Counted from the first letter of the stretch, positions 48,092 to 60,461 are shown. The stretch is 64,000 nucleotides of DNA from Capra hircus (GCF_001704415.2 NC_030817.1:55227550-55291549); one strand, 5' to 3'. Translations and numbers: made by a program. Notes: generated by a model from the sequence alone, not told the origin.

Positions 48092-48240
48092 CCATCTTTC
48101 TAAATTCCATATATATGCATTAGTATACTGTATTGTTTTTCTTTCTGGCTTACTTCACTCTGTATAATAGGTTCCAGTTTCAATACAATATTGTAAAGTA
48201 ATTAACCTCCAATTAAAATAAATTTATATTTTTTTAAAAA
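48092..48240. mobile_element. L1 3' end with inverted 5' part (twin-priming type)
   Basis: 48092-48180 reads as the minus strand of a bovine-type L1 3' region (complement of gaatttagaaagatgg and agtgaagtaagccagaaaga). 48181-48240 is the plus-strand terminal tail (aatattgtaaagtaatta, cctccaattaaaataaat) followed by T/A-rich sequence. The two halves in opposite orientation with a sharp join near 48180 are the signature of twin priming during L1 integration. Confidence 0.7.
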
Positions 48241-48584
48241 AGCATTCAAACAAAAAAAGAGCCTGTGCCCAGAAAACCCATTTACCATAGGAGCGGAAAA
48301 ACAAAGGGAAGGGCAGGTGCCTGCTGATACGGTAGAACGTTTCCTGCCATCCCAGGTTTTTTTTGATGTGATGTTAAATGTCAGCTGAGGATGCTGTGAA
48401 TTTGCCCAGTATGTCTCAGACAAGAACAAGCAAAATTATACAACAACAAAACAAACAAAAATAATATAGGCTTGACACTTTTAATGTAGCCTCATGAGAA
48501 CATTTTAACAAAAATTCATAAAACCAAGTCACTCTGTATTCCCTGATCATTTTTAAAAAAATGTTGACACCAAAAAAATAGAAC

Positions 48585-48838
48585 TGGACTTCCCTGGTGG
48601 TCCAGTGGTTAAGAATCTACCTGCTGATGCAGGGAGCACAAGTTCGATCCCTGATCCTGAAAGACCCCACATGCCTCTGGGAGAGTAAGCCCATGCTCTG
48701 GAGCAAGAGACGCCACCGCCGTGAGGAGCCCACGCACCTCAACCGGGGAGCAGCCCCCACTTGCCTCAACTAGAGAAAGCCCCACAGGTGCAGCAACAAA
48801 AACCCAGCTCAGCCAAAAATAAACAAAAGTTTTTAAAA
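48585..48838 (+). repeat. CHR-type SINE
   Basis: Almost full length, ggacttccctggtggtccag to agccaaaaataaacaaaag. Confidence 0.94.
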
Positions 48839-49588
48839 TTAGAAAGGACTAACTGTAAGAATACAGCAAAAATTTTCAAAAGGAATCATTTGGCTTTAAA
48901 AGTCAGTATACAGTTTGATCTTTTCTCCTATTGCTCGCATCAGTAAAAGCCTTTTCCTGGATCTTCCCCATTTCTACAGATTGGGATTTGGCACCCTTGC
49001 CATTAACCCAGCTCTAGCTCCTCAGAAACCACCTTGGTTTCACGTATGCCTCTCCAAGCCTCTCTGAGCCATTAGTAAGAAAGAGAGGCTCAGATTCACA
49101 GCAGGCTTACACACGTCTGTTTCCCCTGTCTAGGGCAAAGGTAGATGATGCCCCTTCAGCAAGCTCTGGCTTACAAAAGAATGTTCTGTGTCCTCATCCT
49201 GCCCAGCTTTGAGACATGCCAGCCTCTACAGCCTGTATTTCCGGAGTGTCTGAAACCCAGTTGTCCCACAACTTGCTCTAGACTTTGTTATGAACCATAA
49301 CCGCTTGCTTCTTGCTCTCCCAGCTACTGCTTGTGCACTTATTATTATTATTAGTTTGCTTTGTTGGCTGCCACCTCCCAGGTACTCATTCTCTTTCTTC
49401 CCCCTGTGCAGCAAAGCTAACTCCAAGTTGTCATTTTTTTCTAAGAGGGCAGGGAATTCACTAAGGTAACAATCTCAGCTCCCTCCCCAACTACACGTAA
49501 TTTTGTTGAGCTACTTCCCAAGGGAGAAACAAGGGCAGATCAGGAACATAGCTTGAAGCCCTTGGGGATCTACTAAGTTGAGCAACGA
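48839..49588. other. Single-copy stretch
   Basis: No gene. 49170-49220 weakly resembles the 0.42-kb module (gttctgtgtcctcatcctgc). Confidence 0.35.
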
Positions 49589-49899
49589 AGTTCAGTCGCT
49601 CAGTCGTGTCTGACTCTTTGCGACCCCACAGACTGCAGCACGCCAGGCTTCCCTGTCCATCACTAACTCCTGGAGCTTGCTCAAACTCACGTCCATCAAG
49701 TTGGTGATGCCATCCAACCATCTCATCCTCTGTTGTCTTCTTCTCCTCCTGCCCTCAATCTTTCCTAGCATCAGGGTCTTTTCCAATGAGTCAGTTCTTC
49801 GCATCAGGTGGTCAAAGAGTTGGAGTTTCAGCTTCATCATCAGTCCCTCCAATGAATATTCAGGACTGATTTCTTCCAGGATTGACTGGTTCGATCTAC
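49589..49899 (-). mobile_element. BovB 3' end, minus
   Basis: From gttcagtcgctcagtcg back to the BovB C-terminal coding text (gattgactggttcgatcta). 5'-truncated at about 310 bp. Confidence 0.93.
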
Positions 49900-50079
49900 A
49901 CTTTGTCCCTTCTTGGGAGAGGTTAATAGTGATCATTTCTGAAATAATCTGATTTATAAACATAAGATCTTGTCCTGCAAGCTTAAAGCTTTACCATGTA
50001 CTCTGTAGAGGGCATCTTGAGGACTTTATGAAGCTTTCCTTCAGCCTGCCATAGACCCACAGAGGACTTTGGTGCTTGT

Positions 50080-51200
50080 TCTCAAGCTTCCCATCTCCCA
50101 TTTTGATCTCCATCTTCCTAGCCTTCCTTCAGGTACCCAGAACCTTCATGTTCTGTCTCCCACTCCCCCTATCAAAACCAATTTTCATTCATCCTTAGAG
50201 AAGAGACCAGATGGCGAACGTGAAAAATATGCTCAAAATCCCACACCCCTTTTCTTTCCCCGCTTTCCAAGCTGTCAGTGAAGGGAGAGTGCAGTCACCA
50301 GGAATCTGGCCTGAAATACACGGGAACCTGTGCTTTGCCCCTCTCTGAAGACACAAGTGACTGGCATCACTTCTGAAACTTCTGACTATGGGTAGACTCG
50401 GGGTCCTCATCCTCTCTGCCTTAGGAAACTGCCACCCTCTGCAGGGAGGAGAATCGCTAGATTTCTATAGAATCTTTACTGGGGGACTGTCCTGGATCTC
50501 TTCATAAAATACGGAAAGTTGCTTTTTTGATCTTCCACCTCCTATAAAGTTCTGGATTCTGTGTCTTTCACTCTCCTAACAAGTGCTCTATGACATCTTG
50601 GGATGCTCGCTTCTTGATAAATCTTTCAGCTGTCCCTTGGCACAAGGCCAGAATAACTCATATTAAGGTGAAAAAGACATGTAGCTCCCCACTGTGTCTC
50701 TTTGAGTTGCTTTAAAAGTGAAGTCCAGGGGTTGTCACCAGTAAGACCCACATTTGTAAGGGTTTTCAACTTTTCCTGCTTGCTTTGGGTGGGTGAGAAG
50801 CACTACAGCAAGGATCACTGCTACTTCTTTTGAAACCTGATTCATATACAGGGACTTCTAATGTCACCTCACTATCCTGCTTTAGAATTCTTTTCACATA
50901 TGAAATAAGTAAAATTTGTGTGCCCTTTATCACTCTCCTTCTCTAAGATTTTGGCAGAGGCTCTGTCTTCTCTCCGCTGTATCATTGCTTGGCTATCTCT
51001 TGGAGAAATATAGCTGTAGGAAGGCTTCAGGTCAACCACCTCTGCGGAATCTGCCCTGGTGGTTATAAGAGCTCATCCAGAGTCACAACCAGTCTATTCT
51101 GGGAACTTCTCCGGGATCTTAGAAAAAGCTCAGAAGGTAGCTACAGGCTTATACTCCTTTGGTTTCGTAAGAGGTTAGTAAGCCTCTAACTGATATTGCT
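50080..51200. repeat. Further modules of the 0.42-kb series
   Basis: Module words recur at about 50146 (agaaccttcatgttctgtct), about 50556 and about 50960, again near 410 bases apart. 50275-50320 and 50340-50388 align with 46001-46040 and with 45571-45690. The copy at 50146 is the closest partner to that at 46567. Confidence 0.45.
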
Positions 51201-53889
51201 GTCTAAGGATATTTTTACAAAACCCTAAAAAGACCCACATCTTTAAAAAAAAGAAGTCTTGCCTTTAATTGTTCAAGAATGATCCTGAGACAAACCTGCA
51301 AGTACTGTAGCTGAGACAGTGCTAGGGAGAAGACCCTTTTTAATTCTGACTCTGCCGTTTCTCAGCAAAGTGGAATGGTCCCTGAAATTTTTGATCCTCT
51401 GTTTCCTCATGGATAAAACTGGTTTACTGCTATTAACTAACCACACAGTAGTGGGAGGTTAAAAGGATCTTTCTAAGGTGTGAACATATAATATTCCTTG
51501 TCACTGTAGTACTTACGATTTGAGTGCTGCCACCTCGTATTTGCACACCTTTGTCTATTATGGCGCCTCCATCCTCTCGACCAATATTGAAATTTCTGCT
51601 TGTGAATCAGTGTTCTGAACCTATACTTTGTAGACGCTGGTGTGCTTTAAGTTGTCTGTAGGCCTCTTGACATTACATGTAAAAGTATATTTGTATATGT
51701 GACTAGGATTTTCTGGTGAAAAGGTTTCATGCATTTCATCAGGTTCCCAAAGAGATTCCAATATCTAAAGGGTTTCAGATTTGAAATTTGAGAGTTAAAC
51801 CTTTGATTTTAACCACAGAAATACATGTAGTGAGCCTAAGTTTCTAGCAAATGTAACAGTGTTGTCTGATTGTGAGATACAGACTATTTGAAATTGAAAC
51901 TGTGAGGAAAATTCTGTGATGCGCTCACTGGCATAAGAGTATCTGATTGCCTGCAAGCTAAAGGGCAAGGCAGAGACTCACTCAAGTCTGTTTTATTGTC
52001 AACTGCCTGATCCTGAGCAAGACCCTTCCCCTCCCTGAACTTCAGTGACTGTATCTGTAAAATGAGTGGTTGAATGCACGGTTTCCCCAAGTCCCTCAAC
52101 AACTCTAGAATAATATAATTCTCTTAGGAAGCAGGATGAAAGCAGATCCTGGTTCCTACTGTAAATTTAAAAAGAATTAGGGGAAAAGAGGGCTTTGTGC
52201 CCAAGGTTTCTAGATTCTAAGACTTCATCCCTGATAATGATCTGACAGTGAGTCTGCTGCCTGGATAGTTTCCAGAAAAAGGAAATAGGCGGACAGCTCG
52301 GAGAAACTGATGAACCAAACACTGGACTGCCCCCCATTCCAAGGGCCAGGATGGAACTGTCAGGGCTACTTCTCAGCAGAGCAGGTTTGTGCTGCCCAGA
52401 TTCATCTCACACATCTCCAGGGAATGAGTGCCTGAGCCAGAAGACATTCTGGCGCATGTGTCTTCAGACTTGTACCGTAAATCGCTGGCTGGGGAGCACC
52501 GACACCTTCCTGCAAACACTTCAGTGCTGGGTAAGTCTGAGGGGGCTGGATGCAGCAGGAGCAGGGCCTGGGTGGGAAAAAGTAGAGCTCCTGCCCTTGT
52601 ACTTCAGCTTCTGCCTGGAATGCTGGCACCCAATTCCCAGTTGGAGGGAAAGGGAAGCAGAATCTTCTGAGAAATGTTCAGTCATGAGCATTGGAGTCAG
52701 GTGTATCTTCCAAGAGTAATGTTACTAGCATGTTTCATGATTTACCTTTGCAAAATATTTATGGATTATTACCATTTGTAACGAGCTTCAAGTTATCGTT
52801 AAGTATACATTACTACCCATTTTCACTTAGCAAGAAATAAACTTTAGGGGGAAAGGACAATGGCAGATAAATTCTATTTGGAGAAAATGTAGGATGCATC
52901 TTAACACTGCCCTTTAGCCGCACAGAGGTAGGATATCAAGGTGGATACCTTTTGGATGCCAAGGACAGTTGAAAAGGAGTGGTGTGTTTGCCACAACCTT
53001 TCTGAAAGGGAATGTGAGAAAAGAAATTGCAAGGCCTCTTGACAAGTGGAAAAAGGAAAACATCTCATCCGCAGTATTGTCATACATGCTACACGTAGAC
53101 TAGAGAAACAGAACATCTTTATCCTCTACTTTTGAGGGCCTAGACCTTTTTTGAAAAAAAAAAAAAGATAACCAAACTTAATATTTGTATGGTCTCATGA
53201 AACATCAAGGAATTTGAATAAATTTAGAGTAAAAAGCAAAATGTCCCATGTACCTCCTACCTGTCCTTCTGAGTAACAATCAACAACAACCTCTTGACCA
53301 TCTTTCTTGTCTTGTCTCTTGTGTTTACAATACGTGCCTGCATGTACATACACTCCATTTTTCACTCATTTTTTGAGAGAATTGCATGTCTGTATATGTA
53401 GGTCTTTTCCCATATTTCTTGAGAGCTGCATGTCATTCTACGAATATATTGATGGATTGTTAGGTTGTTACCCTAGTATGATCATTACAATCACATCTGC
53501 CTAAATGGGCCACCTTTTTGTACATGTGAAGTCCATTACTCTTAAAAAGGAATGGGAAATCATGTAAATTTAAAACAGATGCTCATTATAAGCTTTCTCC
53601 TTATAAGGGAAGAACGCTAAAGTATTCCACTCAACATACGACTTTTGATTTAGCATAGAACATTCACTATTTTCAGTGAAACATCCAATTTTAAAAATAA
53701 AATGAATTTACTTATTACACATAGGATAAATAGAAGAGAAATGAAAGGGGAAACAGGTAAGGAAAAACAGATAAAACCTTCATGATTTCTAAATATCCAT
53801 GAAGCAAAAATCTAGTATATAACCATAAAACACAAAACACATCTTCTCAGCTTTTAAACTTAAAGATGGGTAGATTTTCACTGATGTGT
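51201..53889. other. Single-copy stretch with faint MIR traces
   Basis: MIR-like words occur near 51400 and 52040 (tctgtaaaatgagtgg). A 122-aa plus frame at 52351-52719 contains a cysteine-rich piece (NECLSQKTFWRMCLQTC) but I cannot assign it. Confidence 0.35.
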
Positions 53890-54472
53890 ATTATACTCTG
53901 TTCATTGAAAAAAAAAGACCTTTTCAAAACCCCTTGAAATATTCGCAAAACTGACCATTTATCATACCACAAAGAAAAACTCAATAAACTCCCTAAAGTA
54001 GAAATATTGTATTGTATAAACGAAACTAAAAATTAAGAGATTAAAATTCCATCACCTGGAAAAAACTGAACTCCTTTTGCTCTTGTGCACAACAAGAAAG
54101 AAATTCTAAAGTTGTAGACCATCCAGAACGTAATAATGATGAAAACATCAACTATCACAACCTGTGGCTTTCAGCAGAAGCATTTCCCTGAATAAAATTC
54201 ATAGGTGTAAATTCTTCCATTAAGTAAAAAATAATTATAAATTATACATCCAGTTCAAAAATCTGGAAAACAGGAAGAGCTTATTAATAAAGATTGAAGC
54301 GGAAAGCATCACAATAAATAAAGCAGGAAAAGGATAGAACTAATACAAGAGCTGGTTCTTTGGAAGATTAAATTTAAAAAGTAGGTTAACTCTTTGAAAA
54401 ATAAATTATATAACCTAAACAACGAAAAGAAAGGTATAGACACCCAAAATAACACACATAAAAAAATTAAGC

Positions 54473-54844
54473 CCTCCCTGTGGTGTTGGAGAAGACTCTT
54501 GACAGTCCCTTGGACTGCAAGGAGATCCAACCAGTCCATTCTAAAGGAGATCAGTCCTGGATCTTCTTTGGAAGGAATGATGCTAAAGCTGAAACTCCAA
54601 TATTTTGGCCACCTCATGCAAAGAGTTGACTCATTGGAAAAGACCTTGATGCTGGGAGGGATTGGGGGCAGGAGGAGAAGGGGACAACAGAGGATGAGAT
54701 GGCTGGATGGCATCACCAACTTGATGAATATGAGTTGGGGTGAACTCCAGGAGTTGGTGATGGACAGGGAGGCCTGGCATGCTGCAATTCATGGGGTCAC
54801 AAAGAGTCAGACACGACTGAGCAGCTGAACTGAACTGAACTGAA
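54473..54844 (+). mobile_element. BovB 3' end (ART2-type), plus
   Basis: About 370 bp ending ctgaactgaactgaactga. The frame 54394-54828 (144 aa) is simply its C-terminal coding region read through from flanking L1. Confidence 0.95.
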
Positions 54845-55193
54845 AAGAAGATAGAGTCAAAAGTGATTATTTTACTCAGGCAAATATACTTGCAAATGTA
54901 GGTGAAATAGATGATTTTCAGATACCAATCCCTACTCTCCCAAAATGACCTGGGCCCAGATGACTTCACAGAGTAATTTTAACAAACTGTAGGGAACAAT
55001 TTAATATATCCAGAACTTAGAAAAAGGAAAAAAGCTACCAAAAAATTTTTTGAAGGAAGCATAACATTAGCAGCAGAGAATCTAAGATGACCATTTTTTA
55101 AATGAACAATAAAATTAGAGAGCTTACCCTGCCTGATTTCAAGATTTAGTATAAAGCTACAGTGATCAAAACAGTGCGGTACCAGGACTTCTT

Positions 55194-55372
55194 CGGTGGT
55201 TCAGTTGGCTAAGAGACCGAGGTCCCAGTGCAGGGGGCTGAGGTTCAGTCCCTGGTCAGGGAACTAGATCCCAGATGCCACAACTAAGAGTTCACCTGCT
55301 GCAAATAAGAAATCCTGCGAGCTACAACCAAGTCCCCAAGCCGTCCAGTGAATAAATAATATTTTTTAAGAC
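55194..55372 (+). repeat. CHR-2-type SINE
   Basis: Head ggacttcttcggtggttcag with short repetitive tail and A/T-rich end, inserted in old L1. Confidence 0.82.
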
Positions 55373-55520
55373 ACTGTAGCATCAGCATAAAGATAAATAT
55401 ACAGCTCAATGGAATATAAGAGAGCACAGAAGTAGTTCCACATATATATGGCTATGGGTTTCCAACAAAGTTCCCAAGATAATTCAACAGGAAAAGGATA
55501 ATCTTTTCAAGGAGTGGTGC

Positions 55521-56090
55521 TGTCACCAGCAAAGCCCACTGGGGAGGGTTGGGGAGGGACAGGGGAATAAAAGGGAATCTAGGTGATGAGGTCTAACTTC
55601 TTTTTTGCTTAATTTAGTTTTACTTGCCTGTAAGTGCTGTGTGCAGAAGCCTTGTACCTAACACATCAGATGAGCTCTCCCAGCGCACAACTGCAGTGCC
55701 CAGCACTTCAGACCCGACAGAGTTCCTCCCAAAATGGCCGAACTGACGCCTCGGATCCAGGAGCGTGTGCAGAAGGGCGGCGCATGACACCTCAGTTCAA
55801 GATGGCGCCAGCAGTGGGCCGTGTGCAGAGACGCTGTGCAGGGCACTGAGATCTGGAGAGTGTGACGCAGCAGAGAACGTGGCACCTGCCCCCTTCCCCA
55901 CTGCCAAGACCCCTAAAAGCAGCCAGGTGCTCTGCCTTTCCAGGAGAGTCTGGACTCTAGAGCTTGAGCTCCCACCTCTCCATTCTTTAATCAAAGAATG
56001 CTTTCCTTTGCTTCTGAACCCAACTCAGTCTCCATAGCCCACCAGACAGGAGGACCCTTGCTGGAGCCCAACTGGAAACTGTCAGTAACA
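55521..56090 (+). mobile_element. Probable solo LTR, 570 bp
   Basis: Starts TGTCACCAGC and ends GTCAGTAACA, so TG...CA. It falls exactly between two L1 segments that should join. In plus order it has two YY1-type words (aaaatggccg at 55731-55740, aagatggcgcc at 55799-55809), a TATA-like cctaaaagc (55911-55920), and a polyadenylation-like aatcaaag (about 55989) followed by U5-like sequence. The target duplication is not clear, probably through decay. CpG content is higher than in its neighbours. The family is not named. Confidence 0.6.
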
Positions 56091-56550
56091 GTATGGGCAC
56101 AACTGGCTGGGTATCTGTGGGGAGGGGGGAGCACCTCCACTCTTGTTTCTCACATTATACACAAAAATTAACTCTATGTATCGTAAGCTGTATATAAGAC
56201 CTGTAACTATAAAACTTACTGATTCTACAAGAAAATAGAGGAGATATTCTTTGTGACTTTGGCTAGACAAAGATTTCTTAGATATGTTATCACCAAGAAC
56301 CCTAAGAAAATTTTTATAAACTAGACTTCATCAAAATTTTAAACTTTTAAAATTTTAAATTTTACAAAAGATACCATTAAGAATGTAAAAATAAGCCACT
56401 GACTGGGAGAAATTATTTGCAAAGCATAAAATCCAAGAGAGGATTTTATATATAGATTATATAAAGGACTTTTATAACTCAATAAGACAGACAGCCCAGT
56501 TTTTTAAGTGGGCAAAAACTTTAAACAGACACTTCATCAAAGAAGAGAAC

Positions 56551-57057
56551 ATGAGTAAATCAACCATACTTCAATAAAAATTTCAAAACTAACATAAATA
56601 GTAAATCTAGGGAAACAGGCTCACCCTGGCATGGTCTGGCAACCCCACAGGCAAAGGCTTGAATCACAGCCTATCTGAGTCTTGGCATAATGTCTCAGGA
56701 GAACAGGAGAGGATGGGAGGCTTGTGAGAAGCTCAAGGCAATCTTCCCTGGGAGGCCCCACCTCATCAGAAGAGTTGGCTGAATATAAAACCTCTGAGCT
56801 GAGTTTAGAACTGGCTCCTCAGTGATGGGGTTTCCCCTCTTTCGTGACACAGTCATCTGGCCTTTTTTGCCTCAATCTCATTCTTTCTGTTGTGTCAGGG
56901 AGGAACCATGGGAGCTGGCACCTTTAGCCTGCTCTTCTGCTCACTCCCTATGTAAGTAACTGTATAAACTGAAAGTGGCTCGTGGTATCCTTACAGGTTG
57001 AACCATGCAGGCCTTGGCTTTGACTTGTGTGTGTGTGTGTGTGTGTGAGTGTGAGTC
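56551..57057 (+). mobile_element. Composite insert in old L1: L1 tail plus unknown, possibly LTR-derived, segment
   Basis: Begins with a short artiodactyl L1 end (accatacttcaataaaaatt, 56570 region). It continues as about 400 bp with a TATA-like atataaaacctc (near 56785) and ends in a (GT)n run. It separates ORF2 text from 3' UTR text of the host L1. Identity of the middle part is unknown. Confidence 0.4.
57025..57047. repeat. (GT)n microsatellite
   Basis: About eleven GT units at the edge of the composite insert. Confidence 0.9.
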
Positions 57058-57470
57058 TGACAAACACATGATAAAAATGTGCTATCTTTAGTCATCAGGA
57101 AATGCAAATCAAAACCGTAGTTAGATATCACTATACACCAATTAGAAAGGCTAAAATAAAAAAGATTGCTCATATTTAGTGTTGGAGAGGATGTGGAGCA
57201 ACAGAAAAGCTCAGGCACTTCAGGAGAGGAGATATAAAATAGTAAAATTATTTTGGAAAAATATTTAGATAATTCCTTTAAAAGTTAAACATATACCAAG
57301 TCCCTGATCCAGCTATTCCATTCTCAGCTATTTACCCAAGAGAAATGAGAGCATATATCCACACAAAGACTTCCCATAGTTTTATTTTTAATAGCTAAAA
57401 ACTGGAAATGATTGAAATGTCCAGCAAAAAGTAAATGAAAAATTGCATTACATCCATATAAAAGATTGCA

Positions 57471-57697
57471 TGTATGCGTGCTAAGTTGCTTCAGTCATGT
57501 CCTCTTCTGTGTGACCCTATGAACCATAGCCTGCCAGGCTCCTCTGCCTATGGGATTCTCTAGGCAAGAATACTGGAATGGGTTTCCATGCCCTCCTCCA
57601 GGGAATCTTTCCAACCCAGAGATTAAACCCACATCTCTTACAACTCCTATATTGGCAGAGGGGGTTCTTTACACTAGTGCCAGCTGGGAAGCCCTTA
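57471..57697 (-). repeat. Bov-tA SINE, older variant
   Basis: Minus orientation; flanked by tataaaagattgc (near 57461) and tataaaagaatgc (near 57697). Confidence 0.9.
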
Positions 57698-57703
57698 TAA
57701 AAG

Positions 57704-57979
57704 AATGCTGCTGCTGCTGCTAAGTCACTTCAGTCATGTCTGACTCTGTGTGACCCCATAGAAGGCAGCCCACCAGGCTCCCTGTCCCTGGGATTCTCCA
57801 GGCAAGAATACTGGAGTGGGTTGCCATTTCCTTCTCCAGTGCATGAAAGTGAAAAGTGAAAGTGAAGTCGCTCAGTAGTGTCCGACCCTCAGCAACCCCA
57901 TGGACTGCAGCCTTCCAGGCTCCTCCATCCATGGGATTTTCCAGGCAAGAGCACTGGAGTGGGGTGCCATTGCCTTCTT
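57704..57979 (-). repeat. BOV-A2 SINE
   Basis: Minus dimer with CTG-rich end, inserted a few bases from the preceding Bov-tA. Confidence 0.94.
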
Positions 57980-58300
57980 GGCAATAAAAAGAAACAAACT
58001 ATTGGTAACAGAATGAAATCATTAAACCATACCAAAGATAGTATGTTATATAATTTCATTTACACCAAGTTCTAGAAAATGCAAGCTAGTCTACAGTGAC
58101 AGAAAGCAAATTAATGGTGACTTAGGGGGTGGGAAGTGAGAGAGGGAGGTTTGGATTGCAAAGGGTCGTGAAGAAACTCTTAGAGTGATATGTTCATTAA
58201 CTTTATTGTAGTGATGGCTTCATGGGTACATATGTCAAAACTCATCAAATAGTACACTTAAAATGCATAGTTCATTGTCTGTCAACTATAAATAAAGCCA

Positions 58301-59118
58301 TACAAACATGCAACCTCATCTAACATTTTAACTCACTCTAGCTGCTATGAGAAGGAACTGAGTAGGGGCTGGGTGGCAGGTAGGGTTACAAGTTGGAGGT
58401 GGTTAGGAAGCTGATGAACCCATCTGAGTGAGAGATGCTGGTGGCTGTGGCAACAGTGGAAGTGGAAGGGAGTGGACAGATTCAAGACATATTTTGAGAC
58501 TTAAAAAGACTTGCTAAGAATTTAATGTCTCCTCTTAAGGAAATTCTCCCTTGGGTTTCTAGTCCAGGTCATACAAATATGTAATACAATTTTTCATGCT
58601 CCCCTGTACTCATCTTCCATAGTACCATCAAAGTTTATAATTGTGTACATACTGATAATACTATTTATTAGGGTTTATCTCTGCCACTAGATCAAGCAAC
58701 ATAGGGCAGGATTTGTACGACTCACCACTCTCCATCCCAAGTACTTTGTCCAGTGCTTGACGTGGAGGGGTTACATCGTGGTTTTAAAACATGCCTGCAT
58801 ATCCTTTAATTTTTCTACCATCAAGGAGTGTCATATGTTTTCCAAGGATAGGTCTTGAGAGGTAAGAGAACTTCTGCCCAGCTTTCTCTCTCTTGGGATA
58901 CTCACTCCCTAACCTAGCCATCCTGCTAGGAGGAAACCTGGGCCACACACAGGGGTTCCAGCTGATGACTCCAGCTGAGGTTCTAGCTGGCAATATCAAC
59001 TGTTAGACATGACACTAAGTCTTTAAGATGACTCCAGCCCCAGCCACTGTGTGACTGCAACCACACAAAAAGTCCTAAGTGAAACATACAGCTGAGCCCA
59101 GTCACCAACAGAACCATG
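58301..59118. other. Single-copy stretch
   Basis: No gene or repeat recognised; a 71-aa minus frame (58784-58999) has no domain. Confidence 0.4.
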
Positions 59119-59245
59119 AGTGGAAGTGAAAGTGCTATCACTCAGTCGTGTCCCACTCTTTGCAACCCCATGGACTAGAGCCCCCCAATCTCCTCTGTCC
59201 ATGGGATTCTTCAGGTAAGAATACTGGAGTAGGTTGCCATTTCAG
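59119..59245 (-). repeat. Bov-A monomer, truncated
   Basis: Only the Bov-A body remains, without the tRNA head or second monomer. Confidence 0.85.
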
Positions 59246-59963
59246 TTTCTTTCACTTTCAGTCATCAAGTTTTGGGGTAGTTTGTTACAGCAATGGATAA
59301 TTGGAACTAGGTTAGTGAATGTTTTTTTGAATGAATGAATGAATAAGAGGGGGCCTGCTTCAACACCAGGTGAGTCTTAGCTGGTGAGTCTGTTGCCCTG
59401 TCCTGACAGGTCTTGAAGTTCTTGGAAGCCCTGGTTCACAAAGGAAAGTCTCTGTTCTTCAGATCTATTAAGAGGAAACGTGGAAACTCTCTCCCCAGGA
59501 CAGAGAACAGAGCAAGCCCATGTTAATTCTGGCTGGTATCTCAGAGAGCAGCTTGTTTGTGAGTTCTTAACCTTGAGTCCCCTGCAGCTTCAGGGGAATG
59601 AGCAGGCATACATTTTGTATGTATGCACATACATTTTCCTGGAAAGAGAGTCCCCAGGCCCTAACTTTCATCAGATTTTTAAGTCTGTCCCCAAAAATGT
59701 TAGGACCCTCTTCTCTAGTCCAAGTACCTCAATTTCTAGATTAAAAAACTGAGAACACCTCCCTCGCTGGTAGTAAGGTGGACTAAGTGTCCTGAACAAG
59801 CATCCTTCTGAAAACAAATTCTGATTTAAAATTTTTTAATTTCTTAAACACACAGATGAGTTGGGAGGGAAAGTAAGAAATATTTAGGCCAAAACCCCAA
59901 GAATCGAACAAGGTAAGGTATGCATTACAATCAGCTTTTATCTTAAGGACTTCATAAAGTCAG

Positions 59964-59998
59964 TCAGAGTCAGACACGACTTAGCAACTGAACAACGA
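59964..59998 (+). repeat. Bov-A/BovB terminal scrap
   Basis: Short piece ending agtcagacacgacttagcaa, the shared 3' end of Bov SINEs and BovB. Confidence 0.7.
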
Positions 59999-60188
59999 CA
60001 ACAAAGTCAGCCAATCAGCAACAGACCTACCAGTCTTGAAAATGAACTTGAACTTCAATTTCCATAGCCTCATGGAGGTAAGATGATAAGGGAGAAACCC
60101 CGGGGGCTCAAGGTGGAGGACCTAGTAAAACTCTACCCCCCATAATACTGGTACCCCAGAAGGACTGAGCTCTAAGTGAATAGATGCT

Positions 60189-60461
60189 GCTGCTGCTGCT
60201 AAGTCGCTTCAGTTGTGTCCGACTCTGTGCAACCCCATAGACAGCAGCCCACCAGGCTCCCCCGTCCCTGGGAATCTCCAGGCAAGAACACGGGAGTGGT
60301 CGCCATTTCCTTCTCCAATGCATGAAAGTGAAGAGTGAAAGTGAAGTTGCTCAGGCGTGTCCAACTCTTTGTGACCCCATGAACTGCAGCCCACCAGGCT
60401 CCTCCATCCATGGGATTTTCCAGGCAAGAGTACTGGAGTGGGGTGCCATTGCCTTCTCCAG
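60189..60461 (-). repeat. BOV-A2 SINE with 9-bp target duplication
   Basis: Minus dimer; atagatgct-type duplicate at 60180-60188 and 60462-60470 (first base differs in context). Confidence 0.94.

Larger units (their letters stand above)
53890..58300 (+). mobile_element. Second old L1, ORF2 to 3' end, with nested insertions
   Basis: Old L1 segments in order: 53890-54472 (catttatcataccacaaaga, agagctggttctttgga), 54845-55193, 55373-55520, 56091-56550, 57058-57470 and 57980-58300, ending in 3' UTR text (gcatagttcattgtctgtca). Gaps are explained by a BovB 3' end, a CHR SINE, a 570-bp LTR, a composite insert, a Bov-tA and a BOV-A2. No intact frame. Confidence 0.8.

Noticed and set aside
48585..48660. 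tRNA gene in SINE heads
   Set aside because: The tRNA-like heads of CHR and Bov-tA SINEs keep promoter-box traces but do not fold into functional tRNAs; no independent tRNA gene was seen.
51330..51480. MIR fragment
   Set aside because: Only one short phrase resembles the MIR core; too weak to list as a feature of its own.
52402..52719. Cysteine-rich frame as a small secreted or defensin-like peptide
   Set aside because: Cysteine spacing does not match the beta-defensin or Kunitz patterns, and no signal-peptide exon or splice sites are evident.
54394..54828. 144-aa open frame as a new gene
   Set aside because: It is the C-terminal coding part of a BovB 3' fragment read through from flanking L1 sequence.
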